Notes: generated by a model from the letters alone, not told the origin. Shown: positions 40,001 through 48,019, numbered from the stretch's first letter. The stretch: 64,000 nt of DNA from Streptomyces sp. L-9-10 (GCF_004151105.1 NZ_PHRF01000119.1:1-64000), one strand, 5' to 3'. Numbers and translations are program-made.

Positions 40001-40184
40001 CGCGGGCGAGCGCTTGGGTGAGGGCGGTGAGTTCTCCGGATCTGCCGACGAACACGGGGCTGACTGACCTGGTCTCCACGGGGCCGAGCATCGCACAGGG
40101 GTCTGACAGCGCGGCACTGGATTTCGCGGCGCTGCTGATCGCGGCGCTGCTGATCGCGGCGCCGGTGATCGGCTGGAGTGCCAT
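37044..40184 (-). CDS. Large ATPase regulator with LuxR-type helix-turn-helix
   Basis: A 1046-aa STAND-type (LAL) regulator from ATG 40184, preceded by GAGG (TGAGGTGACGCG). After a 40-residue low-complexity lead with repeated Ala-Ala-Ile-Ser-Ser comes an AAA-like ATPase with Walker A GGEAGVGKT (73-81) and Walker B VLVLEDLHWAD; a long middle part with TPR-like helices (about 480-930) follows; and a LuxR HTH closes the protein (LTPREQDVLRLVAAGHSNRAIAEELYIS, from about 981). Such proteins activate transcription when ATP and an inducer bind, as MalT does; Streptomyces uses them in secondary metabolism and elsewhere. The inducer and targets are unknown. A 57-aa gene lies 40 bases upstream on the same strand. 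Confidence 0.92.
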   Translation of the reverse strand: MALQPITGAAISSAAISSAAKSSAALSDPCAMLGPVETRSVSPVFVGRSGELTALTQALARATAGEPQALLIGGEAGVGKTRLIEELHEVACAQKAVVAVGGCVEIGADGLPFAPFSTALRSLRRQLPDELKAAAEGQEDELARILPELGQSDRGALGEDGTARLFELTARLLERLAADRTVVLVLEDLHWADASTRHLLAYLFRALRRGRLVVLATYRADDIHRRHPLRPLLAELDRLRSVRRIELSRFSRAEVRSQLAGILAAEPDPAVLDQIFERSDGNAFFVEELACSIGTGRSTGLSDSLRDLLLVRVEALPEDAQRVARIVAEGGTTVEYRLLAAVGRLAEDELIEALRAAVGANILLPTADGDGYRFRHSLVREAVSDDLLPGERSRINRRYAEVLEADPSLVRADERTTRLASHWYHAHDAAKALPAVLSAAVEARRRYAYSEQLRLLERAMELWDDAPEEVRGTLRPPDDVEVYPPCGGDPASAPLRYLDLMAEATVAARFGGERERALAISKKALRVLEGEDGGKDPLRAAWFWIQRSRLVQDLTRGDGWQELATAQELVRGMRPSAVHAEVLATVASWGALHHPGPESLAAADRAVEYARLVGAELTELHARLTRGWLTADAGGVEEGIAEIHEARDRAVELGAAGILGRASVNLPSTLESMGRSGEAVTAAEQGVAFTHQRGLADTEAWVRHNLAHSLFSLGRWPEADAVLDDTVALAQSHKARGLVAGRRAELAVVRGDFDEAQRQVELARGFFGTHDFQPQHLIPPARLAMCIAARRGALADARAEFERITEHGFPPGTRQYALPLLCTAASIEADARGLPDAEAGRAAILAAIRVHAKRMPTLVPVWQAYGLLLEAELARAEGRMAPELWARAVAAFEATERPLELALARQRWAAALLDHHADRAEAADLLVLAHTAARGLGARPLTEEIELLAGRARISLAPTPAGVRTAARSGPDPDPARSLGLTPREQDVLRLVAAGHSNRAIAEELYISPKTASVHVSNILAKLGVSGRTEAAALSHRLRLFPDSAA

Positions 40185-40193
40185 CGCGTCACC

Positions 40194-40228
40194 TCACGTC
40201 ACGTACATCACGTCACGTGTCATGTCAC
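40194..40228. repeat. Three 9-bp direct repeats before the LuxR-type gene
   Basis: TCACGTCAC (40194-40202), TCACGTCAC (40208-40216) and TCATGTCAC (40220-40228) are 14 and 12 bases apart. They lie between the 57-aa gene, overlapping its stop, and the ribosome site of the regulator. Confidence 0.75.
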
Positions 40229-40398
40229 GCGGCGCGCGTGAACCGGTCGTGCCACGTGTTCACCCGCCCCTCCCGTGCTTCCCTGGCCGCTCGCCTGGCC
40301 TGCCGACGGGCGGCGCGGACCTCCCGTACGAGCCGCTGCTCCTCGGCCCTGCGGATCAGCTCGGCCTCGTTGATCTTCTGGAGTTCGTACGCGAACAT
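40225..40398 (-). CDS. 57-aa basic helical protein of unknown function
   Basis: ATG 40398 is preceded by a GGGGGA ribosome site. The product reads MFAYELQKINEAELIRRAEE, then a helical stretch with alternating Arg and Ala (LVREVRAARRQARRAAREAR) and a short GRVNTWHDRFTRAA tail. It is very basic, with no membrane segment, and would be one long amphipathic helix. I recall similar proteins of 55-60 aa in Streptomyces next to other regulator genes. It is the first gene of a likely operon with the LuxR-type ATPase, 40 bases away. A DNA- or nucleoid-binding role is possible but not shown. The 213-bp gap upstream holds a CCTTAG-N29-CTAAGG inverted repeat (40504-40544) and no gene. Confidence 0.65.
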   Translation of the reverse strand: MFAYELQKINEAELIRRAEEQRLVREVRAARRQARRAAREAREGRVNTWHDRFTRAA

Positions 40399-40611
40399 CG
40401 GGTCCCCCTGATGAAGATGTCTGGCGTCTGGTGATGCCTCTACCTTCGTCTCCCAGGGGGTGCGACCGCATCGGGAGAGTGCCGCATCCTGACGGGCCCC
40501 GGTGCCTTAGAAACAGGGGCGCGGACATACGTACGGCCTAAGGCCCCGGCGGTGACGCCGTGCGGGCCTCAGACCGGGAGGGGGGACGGTACGGCTGGGG
40601 AGCGTGCGGGA

Positions 40612-41256
40612 TCAGGGGGTGGGGGCAGGGGCGGCCGGGGGCGTGGGCAGTGCCGCGAAGAGGTCGAAGTACATGCCGAAGGAGACCAGCAGCCCCAGGA
40701 AGCCCAGGATCGCCCCGGCCAGCGCGACGGGGCGCGCCCAGCCGGTGCGCTGCGGCAGGGTCAGGACGATCACTCCGACGAGCATCGCCACCAGGGCCAC
40801 GGCGCCGTTGATCGCGGCGGTGACGTGCCAGCCGTCGGCGTAGATCGCGGAGATCTGCTGCTCGGCGGTGCTGGACTGGCCGGTCTTGAGCTGTCCCACC
40901 AGGCCCTGGCGCTCGGCGAGGACCCGGCTCGTCCAGGTGCCGGTGAGGGCGACGATCCCGAGGCAGACGGCGACGATGGAGGCGGCCGCGGAGCCGAGAC
41001 CGGACGGGCGGCTCGCCGCGGCGGCGTCGTCATCGCCCAGGTCGTCGGCGTCCTCCGCGTCCTCCGCCGCGGCGTCCTCCGGGCCTTCGGCCGCGGTGGT
41101 GTCCTTGTCGGCGGGCTCGGCGGCGGATCCCTTCGTGAGGTCGGCCTTGGGGCCGGTCGTGGTCTCCGCCGTCGGCTCGGCGCCGGAGGCGGCGGTCCCG
41201 GCCGTCTTCGGGTCGGTGGTCTGGTCGGCGGTCTCGGTCTCGGGGGTCGGGTTCAT
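40612..41256 (-). CDS. Membrane protein with acidic Thr/Ala-rich N-terminus, unknown function
   Basis: A 214-aa protein from ATG 41256. The first 85 residues are hydrophilic, rich in Glu, Asp, Thr and Ala, and probably disordered in the cytoplasm. Three membrane helices follow (about 90-108, 145-163, 170-192: AASIVAVCLGIVALTGTW, AAINGAVALVAMLVGVIVLTL, VALAGAILGFLGLLVSFGM), with a helical extracytoplasmic loop between the first two. No known domain is seen. It stands alone on its strand; the MMPL exporter gene ends 89 bases upstream. Confidence 0.75.
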   Translation of the reverse strand: MNPTPETETADQTTDPKTAGTAASGAEPTAETTTGPKADLTKGSAAEPADKDTTAAEGPEDAAAEDAEDADDLGDDDAAAASRPSGLGSAAASIVAVCLGIVALTGTWTSRVLAERQGLVGQLKTGQSSTAEQQISAIYADGWHVTAAINGAVALVAMLVGVIVLTLPQRTGWARPVALAGAILGFLGLLVSFGMYFDLFAALPTPPAAPAPTP

Positions 41257-41345
41257 ACGGCGCACGCTAGGGGCCCAGTCTGAGAACTTCCTGAGAACGC
41301 CGAAACTCGCGGCCGGGAGAGCGTTTCCCGGCGACGTGCGAGCGT

Positions 41346-43634
41346 TCACCGCACGAGCACGCTGTCCTCGGTCTCGCTGTTCTCTGTCGCGCGCGGCTCA
41401 GGGATCTCCGCGTCCCCGCGCTGTTCGGGCGCCTCGATACTGATCCGCGGCAGCCAGCGGTCGAGCCGGCGCGGCAGCCACCAGTTGGCGCCGCCGAGCA
41501 TATGCATCAGGGCCGGGACCAGCAGCGTGCGGAGGACGAAGGCGTCCAGCGCGACCGCCGTCGCCAGCGCGATGCCGAACATGGCGATGACCCGCTCACC
41601 GCTCAGGACGAACGCGAGGAAGACCGAGATCATGATGACCGCCGCGGAGTTGATCACCCGCCCGGTCTCGGCGAGGCCCACACGGACCGCCCGGCGGTTG
41701 TCCCCCGTCGCCAGCCACTCCTCGTACATCCGGCTGACCAGGAAGACCTGGTAGTCCATGGAGAGCCCGAAGAGCACCGAGACCATGATCACGGGCAGGA
41801 AGGGTTCGATCGGGCCCGCGCTGCCGAGCCCCAGCAGCTCACTCCCCCACCCCCACTGGAAGACCGCGACGACGACCCCGAAGGACGAGGCGACGGCGGC
41901 CACATTCATCAGCGCGGCCTTGACCGGGATGCCCACCGACCGGAAGGCGAGCAGCAGAAGCAGACAGCCGAGGGTGATGACGACCCCGATGAAGAGCGGC
42001 AGTTTGCCGATGATGATCTCCGCGAAGTCGTCGTAGCTCGCGGTGAGCCCGCCGACGTGCACGTCCAGGGAGGTGCCGGCCTCGGCCTCGGGCAGGACGT
42101 CCGTACGCAGCCGGTCGACCAGGGCGCTGGTGTCCTTCGACTGGGGCGAGGAGTCCGGGACGACGGTGAGCGCCGCCGTGTCGCCGCTGCCGTTGAACGT
42201 GATCGGGCCGACGGACGCGACGCCTTCCGTCGTACGCAGCGTGCTGGGCAGCTGGTCCATGGCGAGCCGGTCGTCCGCGCCCTCCAGGTGTGCGACCAAC
42301 GTCAATGGGCCGTTGACGCCGGGGCCGAACCCTTCCGCGAGCCGGTCGTACGCCTGCCGGGTGGTGCTGGAGGCGGGGTTGTTGCCCTGGTCGGAGGTGC
42401 CCAGATGCAGCGAGAAGGTGGGCAGGGCGAGGATCAGCATGACCGCGGCGGCCACGGCGCCGAGCAGCTTGGGGTGGCGTTCGACGAAGAGGGACCAGCG
42501 GGCGGCGAAGGTCGTGGGCCGGTCGGGCTCGGGGCCGTGCGCGGCGAGCCGCTCGCGTTCGCGCCGGTTCAGCGCCCGCGTGCCGATGTACGAGAGCAGG
42601 GCGGGCAGCAGGGTCACGGACGCGGCGACGGTCAGGACGACCGTGAGCGAGGCGGCGATCGCGACGCCGTTGAGGAAGCTCAGCCCCAGGATCAGCATGC
42701 CCAGCAGGGCGATACAGACGGTGGCCCCCGCGAAGACGACGGCTCTGCCGGTGGTCGCGACCGCGTTGACCGCCGCCTCGTGGACGCTCAGGCCGCGTTT
42801 GAGGCCCGTACGGTGCCGGGTCACGATGAACAGCGCGTAGTCGATACCGACTCCGAGGCCGATCAGCAGACCGAGCATCGGGGCGAAGTCGGCGACCGTC
42901 ATCACATGGCCGAGCAGCGCGATGCCCGCGTACGCCGTGCCGACCGAGACCAGCGCGGTGGCCAGGGGCAGCAGGCTCGCGGCGAGCGAGCCGAAGGCGA
43001 GGAAGAGCACGACGGCGGCGACCGCCACGCCCACGATCTCGGCGGTGTGCACCGAGGTGGATTCGGTGAGCGCGACGGCGCTGCCGCCGAGCTGGACGTC
43101 CAGTCCGTCGTCGGCGGCGGCCTTCGCGGTGTCGACGACCGCTTCCGCCTGCGACAGGGGGAGGTCGTCGGTCGGCCGCTCGAAGGTGATCCGCGCGTAG
43201 GCGGTCCGTCCGTCCGCGCTGATCTGCGCGGCGCCGTCGGGGGCGTAGGGGCCCGCGACGGAGGAGACACCGGGCAGCTTCCCGACCTTGTCGAGCATCT
43301 CCCCCATGCGCTGCTGGACCTCGGGCGTACGGACGGAGCCGAAGCCGGGACCGGTGCCGGAGGCGCGGTCCGCGTGCCAGACGATGGTGTTGTCGTCGCC
43401 GCCGAGCCCCCGGAAGCCGTCGTCGAGGAGCTGGGCGGCGCGGCCCGACTCGGTGCCCGGGGCCTCGTAGTCGTTGGAGTACGAGGATCCCAGCACGCCC
43501 GCGGCGGTCGAGACACCGCCGAGGGCGAGCAGCCACAGGAGAACGGCGAGGAGACGGTGCCTGATGCACCACCGTGCGATGGCTGCCAACGGATCGCTCC
43601 CTGGGTCACTCCGGGTCACTCGTGGGAGATTCAC
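41346..43634 (-). CDS. MMPL/RND-family membrane transporter
   Basis: A 762-aa protein if the GTG at 43634 is the start, but a TTG at 43589 has a better ribosome site (GGGAG) and would remove 15 residues (747 aa). It has the MMPL plan: one helix, a large extracytoplasmic loop, five helices, then the same again, with a hydrophilic C-terminal tail. Motifs include the Gly-x-x-x-Asp-Tyr signature in the second helix group (LLIGLGVGIDYALFIVTRHR) and its repeat in the second half (VLFGLSMDYQVFLVSRMYEEW), whose Asp-Tyr pairs carry protons. Actinobacterial MMPL proteins export lipids or small molecules. The substrate is unknown. There is no regulator next to it, and the phospholipase gene follows 112 bases upstream on the same strand. 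Confidence 0.88.
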   Translation of the reverse strand: MNLPRVTRSDPGSDPLAAIARWCIRHRLLAVLLWLLALGGVSTAAGVLGSSYSNDYEAPGTESGRAAQLLDDGFRGLGGDDNTIVWHADRASGTGPGFGSVRTPEVQQRMGEMLDKVGKLPGVSSVAGPYAPDGAAQISADGRTAYARITFERPTDDLPLSQAEAVVDTAKAAADDGLDVQLGGSAVALTESTSVHTAEIVGVAVAAVVLFLAFGSLAASLLPLATALVSVGTAYAGIALLGHVMTVADFAPMLGLLIGLGVGIDYALFIVTRHRTGLKRGLSVHEAAVNAVATTGRAVVFAGATVCIALLGMLILGLSFLNGVAIAASLTVVLTVAASVTLLPALLSYIGTRALNRRERERLAAHGPEPDRPTTFAARWSLFVERHPKLLGAVAAAVMLILALPTFSLHLGTSDQGNNPASSTTRQAYDRLAEGFGPGVNGPLTLVAHLEGADDRLAMDQLPSTLRTTEGVASVGPITFNGSGDTAALTVVPDSSPQSKDTSALVDRLRTDVLPEAEAGTSLDVHVGGLTASYDDFAEIIIGKLPLFIGVVITLGCLLLLLAFRSVGIPVKAALMNVAAVASSFGVVVAVFQWGWGSELLGLGSAGPIEPFLPVIMVSVLFGLSMDYQVFLVSRMYEEWLATGDNRRAVRVGLAETGRVINSAAVIMISVFLAFVLSGERVIAMFGIALATAVALDAFVLRTLLVPALMHMLGGANWWLPRRLDRWLPRISIEAPEQRGDAEIPEPRATENSETEDSVLVR

Positions 43635-43691
43635 TGTCGCAGCGAATAGTGATCGATTGTCCGTTTGGTGGGTTTACTCACAGTGTGCGGT

Positions 43692-43734
43692 GCGCGGGAA
43701 CTCCGCACGCCGGAGACGTGCGGGAACCCCGCGC
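43692..43734 (-). terminator. Imperfect hairpin after the phospholipase gene
   Basis: GCGCGGGAACTCCGCACG pairs with CGTGCGGGAACCCCGCGC apart from a small central internal loop. It lies 13 bases after the phospholipase stop. Confidence 0.6.
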
Positions 43735-43746
43735 GGCTCCGGCGCC

Positions 43747-45942
43747 TCAGCCGGAGACGCTCACCCGTCCGTTCTCGATGTGGCCCATCAGACGGCGCCG
43801 GAACCCCGTCCCGGTGTCCGTGCCGTCGCCACTGCCGGTGTCGCTGTCACTGTCACTGTCGGTGGTGATCTCGATGTCGTACCAGCCGTGCGCGTCCGCC
43901 GCCGAGTGCACGACGGTCCGGCCGCGGCCGGGCTTCACCGTGATCTGCCGGGTCCAGCCGTCGAGGTCGGCCTCGTCGACGTATCCCAGGGGCCGCAGCG
44001 TGAACGTGATCGGCCGGTCGCCGCTGTTGCGCAGGTCGAGATGGAGGTCGCGGTCGTGGTGGTCGACGGTCGAGGAGACCTCCGCGGCGTGTCCGGCCAC
44101 CGGTCCCGCGAACTCGCGGCGGAAGCCGTTGGGCCCGGTGATCGTGAAGCGGTACGCGTCACCGGTGAGCCCGGTAAGGGGCACCGTCCATTGCGCCGTG
44201 CCCCTTACATCGCGGTGCTGCGGGATCGCGAACTCGCCGGCGTACGGATAGAGCGCGAAGTGCGCGCTCGCGCGCCCGGTGTTGCTGAGCGCGACCTTGA
44301 ACACCCGCCCGTCGCCCTTCCCCTCGACCCGGCCGTACGCGTCGGTCTGGTACGGCAGCGGCCTGGCCGGGCGTACGCCCTTCTCCTGTACGGGCATCCG
44401 CTGCTCGTCGGGGGGTACGGGGCGCCAGCGGCCGGTGAACGGCGGGATCTCCCCCGGCTGTTCGACCTCGGGCAGCCTGCGGCCACGCCGGAAGTCGAAG
44501 GCGGAGGTCAGATCGCCGGTGACATTGCGCCGCCACGCGGTGATGTTGGGCTCGTCCACCCCGGTCCACTTCTCCAGGAAGCGGACCACGGAGGTGTGGT
44601 CGAAGACCTGCGAGCAGACGTAACCGCCGACGGTCCAGGGCGAGACGACCAGCAGCGGGACGCGCACGCCGAGCCCGGTCGGCCGTCCCTGCCAGCGCTC
44701 GGCGGAGCCGGAGGGGCCCTCGGCGGGCGGGACGGGCGGCGGTACGTGGTCGAAGAAGCCGTCGTTCTCGTCGTAGTTGATGAGCACGACGGTGTGCTTC
44801 CAGACATCGGGGTGCGCGCCCAGCGCGTCGAGCACCTTGTAGACGAGCGTGGCGCTGGCGATCGGCGACGACGCACCGGGGTGCTCGGAGTCGACGGCCG
44901 ACGGCACCAGATAGGACACCTCGGGCAGCGTCCCGGCGGCCACGTCGGCCCGGAACCGCTCGGCCAGGGTGCCGCTCTCGACCCGCCGCAGCCCGCGCTC
45001 GAAGAGCGACCGCTCGCGCGGGGTCAGCGCGGCGACGCCCGCGTCCAGCGCGGCGAGCAGCCGTTCGCGCTCGGCGGCGTCCTCGGTGTCGCGCACGGCG
45101 GCGTAGAAGGCCTCCATGTAGGTGAAGCCGGCCGCCCCGGGCCGGCCGGGCAGCGCACGCGCCTTGGTGAGCGCCTTGCGGGCGATGTCCTTGAAGGTGG
45201 TGAAGAACTCGATGTTGTTGTCGGTGAAGTTCTCCCACTCCGTGTACGTCTGCCAGCTCCGCCCGGCCTTCTCCAGCCGCTCGGCGTAGGTCGGCCACGG
45301 ATAGCCGGGGTGGGTGGCCTCGTCGTACGCGTCGTTGCCCACGGCCCGCCGCCCGTCGGCCTCGTACCCGGTCCAGCCGCTCCACAGATGGTTGCGGTTG
45401 GGACTCGTCGACGTATGGACGGAGGAGTGGTAGGCGTCGCAGATGGTGAACGTGTCCGCCAGCTCATAGTGCAGCGGCAGGTCGTGGCGGTCGTAGTACG
45501 CCATGGTGGCGGCGGTCTTGGCGGAGACCCAGCCGTCCATCCACCCGTTGTTCCAGGCCGCGGCCCCGCCGTTCCAGGAGTGGTCCAGGTCCCCGATGTA
45601 CTGGAGGTCCTTCTGCTGTGCCTCGGCCGCGTCCCGGATGGGGAAGGGCAGGACGGTCTTCAGCGGCCCGGGCTGCTCGAAGACGGGCTTCCCGGACGGC
45701 AGCTCGACGGCGTTGCGGTCCCCGAAGCCCCGCACGCCGCGCAGCGTGCCGAAGTAGTGGTCGAAGGAGCGGTTCTCCTGCATCAGGATCACCACATGCT
45801 TGATCGCCCGCAAACCGCCGTCGGCCGGCTCGGCGGCCAGCGCGGCCTGAAGGGACGGCGGCAGCACCGACCCCACCGCCGCCGCTCCCAGGGCGCCGGT
45901 GCCGAGGGCGAGCATTCTTCTGCGCGATATCTCCGGAGACAT
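43747..45942 (-). CDS. Tat-secreted phosphocholine-type phospholipase C
   Basis: A 731-aa precursor from ATG 45942. It has a Tat signal (SRRRMLALGTGALGAAAV, cleavage near ALAAEP, about residue 36). The phosphoesterase domain (40-460) shows IKHVVILMQENRSFDHYFGTLRGVRGFGDR, with the nucleophile region, NHLWSGWTG, and YDENDGFFDHVPPP plus GLGVRVPLLVVSPWT. Two bacterial phospholipase C C-terminal domains (DUF756, about 510-610 and 630-725) follow, as in the Pseudomonas PlcH/PlcN type. It should cut phosphatidylcholine or sphingomyelin outside the cell to gain phosphate or choline. It is not followed by a chaperone gene. The start has a weak ribosome site. Confidence 0.92.
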   Translation of the reverse strand: MSPEISRRRMLALGTGALGAAAVGSVLPPSLQAALAAEPADGGLRAIKHVVILMQENRSFDHYFGTLRGVRGFGDRNAVELPSGKPVFEQPGPLKTVLPFPIRDAAEAQQKDLQYIGDLDHSWNGGAAAWNNGWMDGWVSAKTAATMAYYDRHDLPLHYELADTFTICDAYHSSVHTSTSPNRNHLWSGWTGYEADGRRAVGNDAYDEATHPGYPWPTYAERLEKAGRSWQTYTEWENFTDNNIEFFTTFKDIARKALTKARALPGRPGAAGFTYMEAFYAAVRDTEDAAERERLLAALDAGVAALTPRERSLFERGLRRVESGTLAERFRADVAAGTLPEVSYLVPSAVDSEHPGASSPIASATLVYKVLDALGAHPDVWKHTVVLINYDENDGFFDHVPPPVPPAEGPSGSAERWQGRPTGLGVRVPLLVVSPWTVGGYVCSQVFDHTSVVRFLEKWTGVDEPNITAWRRNVTGDLTSAFDFRRGRRLPEVEQPGEIPPFTGRWRPVPPDEQRMPVQEKGVRPARPLPYQTDAYGRVEGKGDGRVFKVALSNTGRASAHFALYPYAGEFAIPQHRDVRGTAQWTVPLTGLTGDAYRFTITGPNGFRREFAGPVAGHAAEVSSTVDHHDRDLHLDLRNSGDRPITFTLRPLGYVDEADLDGWTRQITVKPGRGRTVVHSAADAHGWYDIEITTDSDSDSDTGSGDGTDTGTGFRRRLMGHIENGRVSVSG

Positions 45943-46140
45943 GCTTGGTGACGGTAATGAAGCCCGGTGTCCGAGAGAAGACCCCGCAACGGCCGAGGAG
46001 TGAACGTCCAAGGGGAGCGCGAGCCATGGGCCGGGAGCGTGGACCGCGGCCGGGGGCACGGACCGCGGCCGACGCGACGGGGGCGACGCGATGGGGGGCG
46101 ACAAGGCCGGGGCAGGCGCCCGGCTCATCGGCCGCGCTGG

Positions 46141-47052
46141 TCAGTCGACGGAGTCCATGAACTCAAGCATCCGGCGGTTGACTTCGTCCGCATGGTCGAA
46201 CTGCGGTCCGTGGCCGGTGCCGGAGAGGATCTCGGCCCGGGTTCCCGGTATCAGCCGGGGCACACGCTCCACCTGCCGCCGCGGGTGCACGAGCAGGCTG
46301 CGCTTGCCGAGCACGAGGTGGAGCGGGGTGCGGACGCTGGACAGTTCGTCGTCGGTCAGGGGGCGGGGAGCCGGGCGCCGTACGCGGTAGGCGCGGACGG
46401 CCGTCCTTGTCATGGTGCGCAGCTCCGGCACGACGAGGACCGGCTGTTCCAGCCAGGCCGCCAGTCGCGGACGGAGGGCCTTGGGGGCGGAGGTCGCGAA
46501 CAGGCTGACGAAGATCCAGACGAAGAAGCGCAGGCCCACCTTCTCCAGGCCGCCGGGGTCGAGCAGGGTGGCGGAGGCGAGGCGGCCGGGTGCGCGGTGC
46601 GCTTGGTTCACTGCGAGCCAGCCTCCGTACGAGCTGCCGACGAGATGGACGCGGTCGAGGCCGAGCCCGGCGAGCGTCTCGTCCAGCCACCGCGCGGCCC
46701 GTTCGGGCTGGTGGATGGGTTCGCGCTGGACGCTGCGTCCGGGGTCGCCCGGGGTGTCGATGGCGTAGACGGGGCGGTCGGCGCTCAGCGCGGGGGTGTT
46801 CGGGTACCACATGGCCGAGCAGGAACTCGCCCCGTGCACCAGGACGACGGGGGTGCGGGACCGGGCGGCGGGGTCGGTGGGGCCGTAAAGGTAGACGTGT
46901 GTGGTGCCGAAGGAGGTCTCCACGTCCTGTTCCGCGCGGGCCGGCGCCGCCAGGGCGTAGACGGCGTCGCAGGCCGCGAAGTGGCGGTCGCGCCTGGCTT
47001 CGCTCACGTAACGGCCGACATCGGCCTGAGGGCGGGCAGCGGTTTCGGGCAC
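46141..47052 (-). CDS. Alpha/beta hydrolase
   Basis: A 303-aa protein from the GTG at 47052, with GGAGG five bases before; a GTG six bases upstream overlaps the ribosome site. The fold is clear: HG-type oxyanion site VVLVHGASSCSAMW, nucleophile elbow VGSSYGGWLA (Ser about 140), the acid after TPLHLVLGKRS and the His in SGTGHGPQFDHAD near the end. Substrate is unknown; esterase, lactonase or epoxide-type roles are possible. It is divergent from a TetR-type gene with a palindromic operator between, so it is probably the repressor's target and induced by its own substrate. Confidence 0.9.
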   Translation of the reverse strand: MPETAARPQADVGRYVSEARRDRHFAACDAVYALAAPARAEQDVETSFGTTHVYLYGPTDPAARSRTPVVLVHGASSCSAMWYPNTPALSADRPVYAIDTPGDPGRSVQREPIHQPERAARWLDETLAGLGLDRVHLVGSSYGGWLAVNQAHRAPGRLASATLLDPGGLEKVGLRFFVWIFVSLFATSAPKALRPRLAAWLEQPVLVVPELRTMTRTAVRAYRVRRPAPRPLTDDELSSVRTPLHLVLGKRSLLVHPRRQVERVPRLIPGTRAEILSGTGHGPQFDHADEVNRRMLEFMDSVD

Positions 47053-47098
47053 AGGCACCTCCGGGTCCGGGATCCTTTACGGTACGAACGTATCACCA

Positions 47099-47120
47099 TG
47101 ATGATACCGCTGTATCATCA
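47099..47120. promoter_or_regulatory. Palindromic operator between hydrolase and TetR-type gene
   Basis: TGATGATAC-N4-GTATCATCA, with 9-bp perfect arms and a 4-base spacer, lies midway between the divergent hydrolase and TetR-type starts. This is the size and layout of a TetR-family operator. Confidence 0.8.
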
Positions 47121-47171
47121 ACAGGTCCCGGCAGGGACGCCCCAGCGGAACGACGAGCGGAGAGAAAGCCG

Positions 47172-47774
47172 ATGCCCAAGCGCGTGGATCATGCGGAGCG
47201 CCGTACGGAGATCGCCGAGGCGCTCGTCCGGGTCGCCGGGAGACATGGGCTGCATACCGTGGGAATGCGCGATGTGGCGGCCGAGGCGGGCGTGTCACTG
47301 CGGCTGGTGCAGTACTACTTCGAGACCAAGGAGAAGCTGCTGCTCTTCGGACTCCAGCACCTGACGGGGAAGTTCGGGGAGCGGGTCGCCACCCGGCTCA
47401 AGGCCACCGGGGACCGCCCGGGACCCCGCGCCACGATCGAGGCGCTGCTGATGGTGGCCCTGCCCACGGACGAGGAGAGCCGCACGTTCCACTACGTGCT
47501 CACCTCGTACGCCGTCCTGGCCGTCAACGACGCCGCGCTCGCCGCCCAGCCCTTCATCAAGGACCCCGACGCCGCAGAGGACACCGTGGCCGAACTCCTC
47601 CGTCAGGCGCAGGAGGCCGAGCTGCTCAGGCCCGGTGTGGACCCGCAACTGGAGGCGGCCGGTCTGCTCGCCATGTCCGCGGGACTCGGCACCGGCATCC
47701 TCGTCGGCCAGCGCGGTCCCGAGTCGGCGGCCGCCGTCCTGGAACACCATTTGGACCGCATCTTCAAGGAGTGA
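47172..47774 (+). CDS. TetR-family transcriptional regulator
   Basis: A 200-aa protein from ATG 47172 (GGAGA upstream). The N-terminal helix-turn-helix reads EIAEALVRVAGRHGLHTVGMRDVAAEAGVSLRLVQYYFETKEKLLLF, typical TetR; the rest is an all-helical ligand domain similar to the BetI-like type (TetR_C_6). It is divergent from the alpha/beta hydrolase gene across a 119-bp gap holding a 9-bp-arm palindrome and is expected to repress both. Its stop codon lies within a 13-bp tandem repeat. The ligand is unknown. Confidence 0.93.
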   Translation: MPKRVDHAERRTEIAEALVRVAGRHGLHTVGMRDVAAEAGVSLRLVQYYFETKEKLLLFGLQHLTGKFGERVATRLKATGDRPGPRATIEALLMVALPTDEESRTFHYVLTSYAVLAVNDAALAAQPFIKDPDAAEDTVAELLRQAQEAELLRPGVDPQLEAAGLLAMSAGLGTGILVGQRGPESAAAVLEHHLDRIFKE

Positions 47775-47835
47775 GCCGGGGCGGTGAGCCGGAGCGGTGA
47801 GCCGGAGCGGTGAGCCGGGGCGGTGAGCCGGGGCG
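47771..47835. repeat. Five 13-bp tandem repeats overlapping the TetR-type stop codon
   Basis: Five units of GTGAGCCGGRGCG (R is G or A) run without gaps from 47771. The first contains the TGA stop of the TetR-type gene, so change in copy number would leave the protein intact. The remaining gap to the kinase gene at 48020 holds promoter DNA only. Confidence 0.92.
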
Positions 47836-48019
47836 CGTGCCGGCACGGCAAGAGGCAGCGAAATGCCCCGTCAGGGCGGGATCTGGGCGATTGCCGGGCG
47901 GAAGCCGAGCGGGCGCGGGCTCTTCGTTGACCGGGGAGTTCGGGGCCGGAAACACTGGCGTTCGGCCGTAACGCCGGATACGTCCGGTTACCGGGCAACT
48001 CGCTCTGACGGGGGGACAG

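Noticed and set aside
41502..43649. A plus-strand frame of over 700 codons opposite the MMPL gene
   Set aside because: Composition is Arg/Gln/Asp-rich shadow sequence and lacks a ribosome site or family signature.
47771..47835. Possible integration site or CRISPR remnant
   Set aside because: Only five 13-bp tandem units without spacers, no integrase or flanking duplication.
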